In this document: one piece after another, positions 1-5,670 of the stretch
How the letters are laid out: each line of letters begins with the position of its first letter
How positions within the stretch are numbered: position 1 is the stretch's first letter
DNA from: Euryarchaeota archaeon Ods04
Lineage (GTDB): Archaea > Halobacteriota > Halobacteria > Halobacteriales > Halorutilaceae
Assembly (NCBI GenBank): GCA_028751055.1
Contig: JAQZDD010000085.1
Coordinates: 1 to 5,670, forward strand
Direction of reading: 5' to 3'
DNA length: 5,670 nucleotides
The notes under the pieces: generated by a model
Seen by the model: only the letters and a program-made list of their open reading frames with translations
What the model was told of the DNA's origin: nothing
Databases searched by the model: none
Made by a program: the position numbers and the translations under genes

Positions 1-1
1 G

Positions 2-745
2 CTACGTGACGAGGCGGAGTCGTCGTCGGAGATAGGCGAAGGTATGTCGGGTATATCGCCGCGTTTCATCGGCGACGAAATCGCCGAGGCTGTCATGGAC
101 TCGACACACCGCGAACGCGGCTTCCTCAACCCGCTAACGCTTTTCAGCTACTTCGAGGAGAATCTCGAAAGCCACGCCAGCATACCCGAGGAGATGTACG
201 AGACCTACCACAGGTACCTCGAAATGGTGCGTGAGGAGTACAAGGAGCGCGCAATCGACGACGTGCGCCATGCTCTCGCGTACGACTTAGACGAGATACA
301 GGCGCAGGGCGAGAAGTACATGGACCACGTGATGGCTTACATCAACGACAACACGGTCGAGGACGAGATAACGGGCAGACAGCAGGAGCCAGACGAGGCG
401 TTCCTCCGTGCCGTCGAGGAACAGCTCAACATACCGGGAGACCGCAAAGACGACTTCAGACAGGAGGTCTCGAACTGGGTTTCGCGGCGTGCACGCGAGG
501 GCGAGGCGTTCAAGCCACAGGACAACGACAGGCTGCGCCGCGCTCTCGAACGCAAGATGTGGGAGGACAAGAAACACAACATAAACTTCAGCGCGCTCGT
601 CTCCAGCGGCGACACCGACGACGAGGCGAAGAACGCGTGGATAGAGTCTCTGACACAGCGCGGCTACTCGCGTGAAGGCGCGAAGGAAGTCCTAGAGTTC
701 GCAGGTGCGGAGGTGGCGCGCTCCGAGATGGAGGAAGAAACGTAG
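2..745 (+). CDS. prkA: PrkA-family protein (first paralogue), C-terminal part; 5' end outside window
   Basis: The frame is open from base 2 to the TAG at 743-745, giving 247 residues of a protein that begins upstream. The ATG at 44 is internal, because the codons before it continue a family match: the segment EGMSGISPRF corresponds to the EGMNGLSTRF-type segment of bacterial PrkA/YeaG that opens the C-terminal domain. Further family landmarks follow in order: a MVREEYKE helix, a YMDHVMAYI segment, GRQQEPDE, the RKDDFRQEV motif and a C-terminal RGYSREGAKEVLEF segment. Bacterial PrkA is about 630-645 residues, so roughly 60 % is missing, including the AAA+ ATPase part with its Walker motifs. 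The family is described as an AAA+ ATPase with a kinase-like C-terminal domain; it was reported first as a serine kinase and later as an ATP-dependent protease in Bacillus, so the catalytic role is open. No signal peptide or membrane segment is seen in this part. It is the first of four co-directional genes here and abuts the second PrkA paralogue. Confidence 0.93.
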   Translation, partial: LRDEAESSSEIGEGMSGISPRFIGDEIAEAVMDSTHRERGFLNPLTLFSYFEENLESHASIPEEMYETYHRYLEMVREEYKERAIDDVRHALAYDLDEIQAQGEKYMDHVMAYINDNTVEDEITGRQQEPDEAFLRAVEEQLNIPGDRKDDFRQEVSNWVSRRAREGEAFKPQDNDRLRRALERKMWEDKKHNINFSALVSSGDTDDEAKNAWIESLTQRGYSREGAKEVLEFAGAEVARSEMEEET

Positions 746-768
746 ATGAGGAGTAACGGAGGAGGGAA

Positions 769-773
769 GGAGG
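769..773 (+). promoter_or_regulatory. Ribosome binding site deciding the start of the second PrkA gene
   Basis: GGAGG lies 11 bases before the ATG at 785 within a purine-rich tract (758-774). The alternative ATG at 746, directly after the upstream stop, has its own GGAGG at 730-734 at the same 11-base spacing, so ribosome binding alone does not settle the choice. Family similarity at the N-terminus favours 785. Confidence 0.5.
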
Positions 774-784
774 GCACGAGGGAT

Positions 785-3034
785 ATGAGCGGCGAGGGAT
801 ACGTCGAACGTTCGGACGACGCCCTCCGTGACGCGTACGAGGAGCCTAAGTCGCTCGCCGAGTACGTCGACCGCCTCTTCGAGGAGCCACGTATAGGCTC
901 TCACTCCACGAAGTACCTGTTAGAAGCCGTCGAGTCGTACGGCACGCGCACGGTTATCGAGGAGGGTGAAGAGAAGGAACGTTACCGTTTCTTCGACGAC
1001 CCCGCTAACGACGGCGAGCACGCCATACTCGGCAACACCGACGTTCTCAACGAATTCGTCGACACCGTGAGGAGCATCGCATCGGGACGCGGAAAGGACG
1101 AGAAGATAGTCTGGGTAGACGGTCCGACGGCAACCGGAAAGAGCGAGTTCAAACGGTGCCTCGTCAACGGTCTGCGCGAGTACTCGAAGACCGAAGAAGG
1201 ACGCCGGTACACCGTCGAATGGAACGTTTCGAGCGTCTACGGATGGGGTGACGACGAGGAGAAGAACTGGTACGAGTCGCCCGCACAGGCGCATCCGCTC
1301 ACGGTCTTCCCGAAGGACGTGCGCGACGAGATAGTCGCGGAGGTCAACCGACGCTCCGACGACCATATCGACATACGTGTCGAGGGCGAACTCGACCCGT
1401 TCAGCCGTGAGGCGTACGACTACCTCGAACAGCGTTACCGTCGCAAGGGTACACGCGACCTGTTCAGCGCGGTGACCGACGAGAAACATCTCCGCGTAAA
1501 GAACTACGTCGTCGACATGGGCAAGGGCGTCGGTGTTCTGCACTCCGAGGACTCGGGACCGCCCAAGCAACGTCTCGTGGGTACGTGGATGGAGGGCATG
1601 CTCCAGAAGTTAGACTCACGCGGACGCAAGAATCCGCAGGCGTTCTCGTACGACGGCGTGCTTTCGCAGGGCAACTCGCTCCTGACTATCGTGGAGGACG
1701 CGTCGCAGCACGCTGACCTTCTCCAGCGTCTCCTAAACGTCGTCGACGAGGGCGCGGTCAAGCTTGACAAAGGGATACGGATGGACCTTGACACGCTCCT
1801 TGTCGTTATCTCGAACCCCGACCTAGAGGCACAGCTAGACTCGAAGTCGGAGCTTGGTGAGGAAGACCCTCTGAAGGCGTTGAAGCGGAGACTGGAGAAA
1901 CACAGCTTCCGTTACCTGACCAACCACAGCTTGGAGGTCGAACTCCTGAGACGCGAGATAACGAACGACACGCGTGTCTGGGAGACGGAGAGCTACGACG
2001 AGGTTGAGGAACGTGTCTCTGCACCGCTCCGTCTCGAAGTCGGCGACTCGCTCCGCGACGTGCACGAGCGTGAAATCGCGCCGCACGCCATAGAGGCGAC
2101 AGCGATGTACGACGTCGTGACGCGTCTCGACGGAACCGACCTACCCCCCGGTCTCGACTTGGTGGACAAGGCGATACTGTACGACCGCGGCTACATACAG
2201 CGCGGCGACGAACGTTTCGAGAAGGACGACTTCGACTTCAACGACGACTCGAACGACGGCAGAAACGGTATCCCTGTCACCTACCCACGGGACATAATCG
2301 CCGACCTCCTCAACGAGGGAACCGAGCGCGCGCACCCCGAACTCAATGTGGAGAACGTCATAATGCCGTCCGACGTACTCGACGCTATGGTCGAACGGTT
2401 CGACGAGGAGCCTATGTTCTCCGCCAACGAGTGCGACGAGTACGCCGAACGCGTCCGTGGTGTGCGCGAGTACGTCCTTGAAAAGCAAGAAAGAGACGTT
2501 CTCGACGCCATGACGCTCGACGTACGTGTCGACGACGAGACGGTTGAGGAGTACGTCGAACACGTCTACGCTTGGGCGGAAGGCGAGAAAATTGAGACGC
2601 CTCGCGGCGAGGTGGAGCCTGACCCTCTCAAGATGAAGGTCTTCGAGGTCGAGCATCTTGGACGTTTCGGCGACGGCGACTACGTCGACAACCAGCCAAG
2701 CCCCGAGGTGGAGGCTTTCAGACGCGACAAGATAGTTACCGCGATGAACGTCCGTGCGTGGCAGGAACGTGACGAGGGCTTCGCGGGCGAGTTCGACGCA
2801 CGCGACATCCCCGTGATGCAGAACGTCCTGTCGACGTACGACTGGGACGACGTTCGCCGTATGTACGAGGACTTCGAGCCGTCGCAGTGGGAGGAGCCGC
2901 CGAGCGGCACGGAGACGGAGAGGCTCAAGCAGAAGACGGTCGACAATCTCGTCGACGAGTTCGACTACTCGCCTGCGAGCGCGGAGCTAACTACAAGGCG
3001 CGTCGTCGGAAGGGTGGTGAGACGATGGGGCTGA
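785..3034 (+). CDS. prkA: PrkA-family AAA+ protein (second, divergent paralogue)
   Basis: 749 residues from the ATG at 785 (762 if the in-frame ATG at 746 is used). I chose 785 because it follows GGAGG at 769-773 and because the first 13 residues from 746 are Gly-rich and unlike the family start. The PrkA layout is visible. An N-terminal [13 protein letters not shown] helix and an [13 protein letters not shown] segment precede a Walker A motif GPTATGKS (residues 113-120). A SPAQAHPL segment follows, matching bacterial SPVNDHPL. A Walker B-like stretch [12 protein letters not shown] ends at residue 309, and a sensor-1-like SNPD lies at 343-346. The C-terminal domain begins near [10 protein letters not shown] (496-505), matching GISPRF of the first paralogue, and ends with a YSPASAEL segment matching YSREGAKE. 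It is over 100 residues longer than bacterial PrkA. The ATP-binding site looks intact, so ATPase activity is likely; kinase or protease activity and the substrate are unknown. It is cytoplasmic by absence of signal or membrane segments. The next gene overlaps its last 10 bases. Confidence 0.93.
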   Translation: MSGEGYVERSDDALRDAYEEPKSLAEYVDRLFEEPRIGSHSTKYLLEAVESYGTRTVIEEGEEKERYRFFDDPANDGEHAILGNTDVLNEFVDTVRSIASGRGKDEKIVWVDGPTATGKSEFKRCLVNGLREYSKTEEGRRYTVEWNVSSVYGWGDDEEKNWYESPAQAHPLTVFPKDVRDEIVAEVNRRSDDHIDIRVEGELDPFSREAYDYLEQRYRRKGTRDLFSAVTDEKHLRVKNYVVDMGKGVGVLHSEDSGPPKQRLVGTWMEGMLQKLDSRGRKNPQAFSYDGVLSQGNSLLTIVEDASQHADLLQRLLNVVDEGAVKLDKGIRMDLDTLLVVISNPDLEAQLDSKSELGEEDPLKALKRRLEKHSFRYLTNHSLEVELLRREITNDTRVWETESYDEVEERVSAPLRLEVGDSLRDVHEREIAPHAIEATAMYDVVTRLDGTDLPPGLDLVDKAILYDRGYIQRGDERFEKDDFDFNDDSNDGRNGIPVTYPRDIIADLLNEGTERAHPELNVENVIMPSDVLDAMVERFDEEPMFSANECDEYAERVRGVREYVLEKQERDVLDAMTLDVRVDDETVEEYVEHVYAWAEGEKIETPRGEVEPDPLKMKVFEVEHLGRFGDGDYVDNQPSPEVEAFRRDKIVTAMNVRAWQERDEGFAGEFDARDIPVMQNVLSTYDWDDVRRMYEDFEPSQWEEPPSGTETERLKQKTVDNLVDEFDYSPASAELTTRRVVGRVVRRWG
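3013..3020 (+). promoter_or_regulatory. Ribosome binding site of yeaH inside the end of the second PrkA gene
   Basis: GGTGGTGA sits four bases before the ATG at 3025, complementary in part to the archaeal 16S rRNA tail. It supports the start at 3025 over the upstream in-frame ATG at 2887 and implies that ribosomes ending the PrkA gene at 3034 can re-initiate on yeaH. Confidence 0.6.
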
Positions 3035-4326
3035 GGGACGACTTAGACAGGTACCGCAAGGTCGGCGAGGAACGACGCGACGACCTGTCGGACTTCATAC
3101 AGTACGGCGACCTTGGCGGAAGTAGACAGGACCGTATACGTATTCCCATAAAGATAGTCGACCTTCCCGAGTTCGAGTACGACCGCCGTGACATGGGTGG
3201 CGTAGGACAGGGAGACGCCGACGAAGGCGACGCAGTCGGAAGACCACAGCCCGGAGACGGCGACGGCGAACCCGGCGAGGAGGAGGGTGAACACGGCTAC
3301 TACGAGATGGACCCCGAGGAGTTCGCAGAGGAACTCGACGAGGAGTTCGAACTCTATCTTGAACCTAAGGGGAAGGCTGTCATCGAAGAGAAGGAGGGCG
3401 ACCTGACCGACTTAGTCCGTTCGGGACCGAGGAGCACGCTCGACCTAGAGCGGATGTTCAAGAGCGGTCTCAAGAGAAAGTTAGCGTCGCAGTTCGACCC
3501 CGAGTACGTCAAGGAGGCTCTGCGCGTCGAAGGCATGGGTCCCGAGTCGGTCTTCGACTGGGCGCGTGAAGAACGTATCAACGTATCGAAACGTTGGCTC
3601 GAAGAGACGTACGCCGAGATGGACGACGAAGAGAAGACGAGGTGGTCATCGATGGAGGAGATGCAGGAGAACGTCGACCGCAGGACTCCCGCCGAACTAA
3701 TCCGCGCAGACAGCCGCGTGCCTTTCCGCACCGAAGACGAACGTTACCGTTTCCCCGAAATAGTGGAGGAGCACGAGTCGAAGGTCGTCGTCGTCAACAT
3801 ACGCGATGTCTCGGGTTCGATGGGCAAGATGAAACGTGAACTCGTCGAGCGCACCTTCACGCCTCTCGACTGGTACCTGCAGGGCAAGTACGAGGAGGCG
3901 GAGTTCGTCTACATCGCACACGACATAGACGCTTGGGAGGTCGACCGCGAGGAGTTCTTCGGGATACAGTCTGGCGGCGGAACGCGTATCTCGTCGGCGT
4001 ACGAACTCGCCGCGGAGATTCTGGACGAACGTTACCCGTGGAGCGACTGGAACCGTTACGTATTCGCCGCGGGCGACGGCGAGAACTCGTCGAACGACTC
4101 GAAGGAGCGCGTCGTGCCGCTCATAGAGGAGACCGACGCAAACCTGCACGCCTATGTTGAGACACAGCCGTCTGGCGGTTCGGTCAACGCGACGCATTCG
4201 CAGGAACTCACAGACGCGTTCCCGAAGGACGAGGTAGTGGTGACGCAGGTCAACTCGCGTGACGAGGTGATGGACGCCGTCTACACCGTCCTAAAGACAG
4301 CCGCGACTCCCGAGGGGGCAGAATAG
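3025..4326 (+). CDS. yeaH: YeaH/YhbH family protein (DUF444, UPF0229) with vWA-type MIDAS
   Basis: 433 residues from the ATG at 3025. The frame stays open upstream to an ATG at 2887, but those 46 codons lie inside the preceding gene and read as low-quality out-of-frame protein, while 3025 has GGTGGTGA just upstream and starts with the family-like [11 protein letters not shown]. The N-terminal part contains an [16 protein letters not shown] segment, then an acidic Gly-rich linker (about residues 58-100), as is usual for this family, then a helical section with [15 protein letters not shown]. The C-terminal half is a von Willebrand A-like fold: [14 protein letters not shown] carries the MIDAS DxSxS (Asp261, Ser263, Ser265), SGGGTRISS supplies the Thr (320), and AAGDGEN supplies a later Asp (351). 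These residues usually bind Mg2+ or Mn2+. YeaH works with PrkA/YeaG in E. coli starvation physiology; the molecular role is unknown. Length is close to the roughly 390-430 residues of bacterial members. The next gene starts one base after its stop. Confidence 0.94.
   Translation: MGLRDDLDRYRKVGEERRDDLSDFIQYGDLGGSRQDRIRIPIKIVDLPEFEYDRRDMGGVGQGDADEGDAVGRPQPGDGDGEPGEEEGEHGYYEMDPEEFAEELDEEFELYLEPKGKAVIEEKEGDLTDLVRSGPRSTLDLERMFKSGLKRKLASQFDPEYVKEALRVEGMGPESVFDWAREERINVSKRWLEETYAEMDDEEKTRWSSMEEMQENVDRRTPAELIRADSRVPFRTEDERYRFPEIVEEHESKVVVVNIRDVSGSMGKMKRELVERTFTPLDWYLQGKYEEAEFVYIAHDIDAWEVDREEFFGIQSGGGTRISSAYELAAEILDERYPWSDWNRYVFAAGDGENSSNDSKERVVPLIEETDANLHAYVETQPSGGSVNATHSQELTDAFPKDEVVVTQVNSRDEVMDAVYTVLKTAATPEGAE
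4312..4318 (+). promoter_or_regulatory. Ribosome binding site of spoVR inside the end of yeaH
   Basis: GAGGGGG ends nine bases before the ATG at 4328 and overlaps the last codons of yeaH. With one base between stop and start, translation of the two genes is probably coupled. Confidence 0.55.
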
Positions 4327-4327
4327 A

Positions 4328-5670
4328 ATGAGTTACGAACTCGAAAAACGGAAAGAGGCGGAGGAGCTACGCGAGGTGGCGCGTGAGGCGCGCCAACTCG
4401 CCGAAAAGTTAGGTCTCGAACCCTACGACGTCAACTACTGGATAGTCGACCACGACGAAATAAACCGTGCCGTCGCGTACGGCGGCTTCCAGACACGTTA
4501 CCCGCACTGGCGTTGGGGGATGAACTACGACCGGCAGAGCAAGCAGGACAGATTCACGCAGGCGCGCATCTACGAACTCGTCGTCAACGATGACCCTTGC
4601 CACGCCTACCTGCAGGTCACGAACGAACTCGCCGACCAGAAGGCTGTCATAACGCACGTCGAGGCGCACGCCGACTTCTTCGCAAACAACCGCTGGTTCC
4701 GTGAGTTTACGGAGGGCTTCGACGCCGCCGCCACTCTCGCACGCCACGCCGAGAGCATAGAGGAGTATATGTCGGACCCCGATGTCGACCGCGAGGAGGT
4801 CGAGGAATGGATAGACAACGTGCTGTGCTTAGAAGACAACATCGACCAGCACGGCACGTACGGAGCGTCGGCTAAGGACGAGGACGACTTAGCCGAGAAA
4901 CTCGGTGAACTCGACCTGTCGGATGAGGTGAAGCGGGAGGTCTTCGACGACGAATGGTTAGAGGAGCAGACAGCGGACGGCGACGGTCCGACTGTGCCCG
5001 AAAAGCCCGAGAAGGACTTGCTCGCGTTCCTCGCTGACCACGGAAAGGCGTACGACGACGAGACGGGCAAGGCTGTCGAGTACGACGACTGGCAACGCGA
5101 AGTAATCGAGATTCTGCGACGTGAGGCGTACTACTTCGCACCGCAGAAGATGACGAAGGTGCTCAACGAGGGATGGAGCGCGTTCTGGGAGTCGATAATG
5201 ATGGGCAACGAGCGTTTCGCGGGCGACGACGAGATACTGACCTACGCCGACCACCAAGCCAAAGTTCTGTCGTCGGGCGGTCTCAATCCGTACAAGTTAG
5301 GCAAGGAGCTTTGGGAGTACATCGAGAACACGACAAACCGCGACGAGGTCGTCGAACGTCTGTTGCGTGTCGAGGGCGTGACGCCCGAGAGCTTCCACGA
5401 CGCCGTCGACTTCGACGCCGTACAGGACATGTTACAGCCGACCCACCCGCTCGACGACGTACACGAGGAGACGCTTGACGAACTGCGCGCTCTCGACACT
5501 AAGATAGACCACGACGCGCTCGACGCTGCTCTGTCGGGCGAGGTAGACGTTTCGCGCTACCCGTGGAAGGTTCTCAGCTACGAAGGTCTCGCCGAACGCA
5601 ACTTCTCGTTGACACGTCCCCAGAACCGCGGCTTCCTCAGACGCGTCTCGCGCGACGACTTAGAAGAGAC
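4328..5670 (+). CDS. spoVR: SpoVR family protein, N-terminal 447 residues; 3' end outside window
   Basis: An open frame runs from the ATG at 4328 to the window edge with no stop. SpoVR signatures appear in order: a LAEKLGLEPYDVNYW start region, YPHWRWGM, QARIYELVVNDDPCHAYL, then NELADQKAVITHVEAHADFFANN (key residues His110, Glu112, His114, Asp116). An acidic, poorly conserved stretch follows at about 150-215, then PEKPEKDLLAFL, DWQREVIEILRREAYYF, the core NEGWSAFWE (280-288) and NPYKLGKELW (from 320). Bacillus SpoVR, needed for spore cortex formation, is about 470 residues and E. coli YcgB about 510; haloarchaeal members are longer as I recall, and this one continues past the edge with a section not seen in bacterial members (YPWKVLSYEGLAERNF). 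Conserved His/Glu suggest a metal centre, but no enzymatic activity is established for the family. The usual final His of NEGW-x-x-x-W-H is Glu288 here. It lies one base after yeaH and is surely co-transcribed. Confidence 0.93.
   Translation, partial: MSYELEKRKEAEELREVAREARQLAEKLGLEPYDVNYWIVDHDEINRAVAYGGFQTRYPHWRWGMNYDRQSKQDRFTQARIYELVVNDDPCHAYLQVTNELADQKAVITHVEAHADFFANNRWFREFTEGFDAAATLARHAESIEEYMSDPDVDREEVEEWIDNVLCLEDNIDQHGTYGASAKDEDDLAEKLGELDLSDEVKREVFDDEWLEEQTADGDGPTVPEKPEKDLLAFLADHGKAYDDETGKAVEYDDWQREVIEILRREAYYFAPQKMTKVLNEGWSAFWESIMMGNERFAGDDEILTYADHQAKVLSSGGLNPYKLGKELWEYIENTTNRDEVVERLLRVEGVTPESFHDAVDFDAVQDMLQPTHPLDDVHEETLDELRALDTKIDHDALDAALSGEVDVSRYPWKVLSYEGLAERNFSLTRPQNRGFLRRVSRDDLEE

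Larger units (their letters stand above)
2..5670 (+). other. Probable single operon: prkA - prkA paralogue - yeaH - spoVR
   Basis: All four genes are on one strand, with junctions of 0-39 bases, a 10-base overlap and 1 base. There is no room for a promoter or terminator between them, no stretch above 300 bases lacks a gene, and no RNA gene, insertion sequence or repeat array is seen. The operon promoter must lie before base 1, or an internal promoter must lie inside coding sequence. Confidence 0.85.

Noticed and set aside
44..745. ATG at 44 as the true start of a short 233-residue gene
   Set aside because: The frame is open to the window edge and the residues before Met44 (EIGEG) continue the PrkA alignment, so the start is upstream of the window.
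920..1570. 216-codon open frame on the minus strand
   Set aside because: It is antisense to a well-supported gene; its composition (Val, Leu, Arg and Asp reflections of GAC/GAG/TCG codons) is typical of a shadow frame in GC-rich haloarchaeal DNA, and no family is recognised.
2887..3024. In-frame upstream extension of yeaH starting at ATG 2887
   Set aside because: It lies wholly inside the second PrkA gene in another frame, encodes a Gly/Arg/Glu-rich stretch unlike the family, and the ATG at 3025 has a binding site and a family-like N-terminus.
3199..3300. Repetitive-looking GGAGACGGCGACGGCGA tract as a possible DNA repeat
   Set aside because: It encodes the Gly/Asp/Glu linker typical of the YeaH family, so it is explained by protein composition.
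3594..3839. 81-codon plus-strand Arg-rich open frame inside yeaH
   Set aside because: It is a shadow of the yeaH coding frame that carries the MIDAS motif.
4606..5070. 154-codon Ser-rich minus-strand open frame inside spoVR
   Set aside because: The Ser/Arg richness is the reverse-complement reflection of Asp/Glu codons; no conserved motif or binding site is seen.
5173..5478. 101-codon plus-strand Arg-rich open frame inside spoVR
   Set aside because: It is a frame-shifted reading of a segment holding the SpoVR NPYKLG motif; Arg-rich protein is out of character with the acidic proteome.
288..5663. Thirteen TTA leucine codons in GC-rich genes, twelve of them followed by G
   Set aside because: Codons starting with G are very common in these acidic proteins, so the enrichment may be chance; I could not tie it to a clear avoided word.
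1..5670. CRISPR arrays, tRNA or rRNA genes, insertion sequences, toxin or defence genes
   Set aside because: The window is filled by four conserved genes and no such structure is visible on either strand.

Overview
The window is a dense, single-strand stretch of haloarchaeal-type chromosome holding four adjacent plus-strand genes with almost no intergenic DNA: the C-terminal end of a PrkA-family protein (2-745), a second, divergent PrkA-family protein (785-3034, possibly from 746), a YeaH/YhbH (DUF444, UPF0229) protein with a von Willebrand A-like metal site (3025-4326), and the first 447 residues of a SpoVR-family protein (4328 to the window end). The first and last genes are cut by the window edges. 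The stop of each gene lies within about 40 bases of, or overlaps, the next start, so this looks like one polycistronic operon whose promoter and terminator lie outside the window.

The organism is most likely an archaeon of the class Halobacteria. The proteins are very rich in Asp and Glu and poor in Lys, the codon use favours GAC/GAG/CGC/TCG, the GC content is about 58-60 % (sampled from a few lines), and the protein sequences resemble haloarchaeal PrkA/YeaH/SpoVR from memory. GC is lower than in many haloarchaea, and ATA (Ile) and TTA (Leu) codons are common, so I do not assign a genus.

Functionally, PrkA, YeaH and SpoVR are a conserved trio in bacteria and archaea, linked to sporulation in Bacillus and to stationary-phase or nitrogen-starvation responses in Escherichia coli. 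PrkA is an AAA+ ATPase with a C-terminal kinase-like domain and has been described both as a serine protein kinase and as an ATP-dependent protease. YeaH carries a MIDAS-type metal site, and SpoVR has conserved His/Glu positions that could bind metal. The archaeal operon carries two different PrkA paralogues in tandem, which suggests a hetero-oligomeric ATPase or two sequential activities. AAA+ proteins paired with a MIDAS protein recall MoxR/RavA/CbbQ-type remodelling systems; this is inference.

The most unexpected signal is in the DNA rather than the genes. By manual reading, the tetranucleotides GATC and GGCC do not occur anywhere in the 5,670 bases, and synonymous codon choice (Ile, Ala and Gly codons next to particular bases) bends to avoid them. 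This suggests present or past restriction pressure, or some other selection, acting on the whole lineage.
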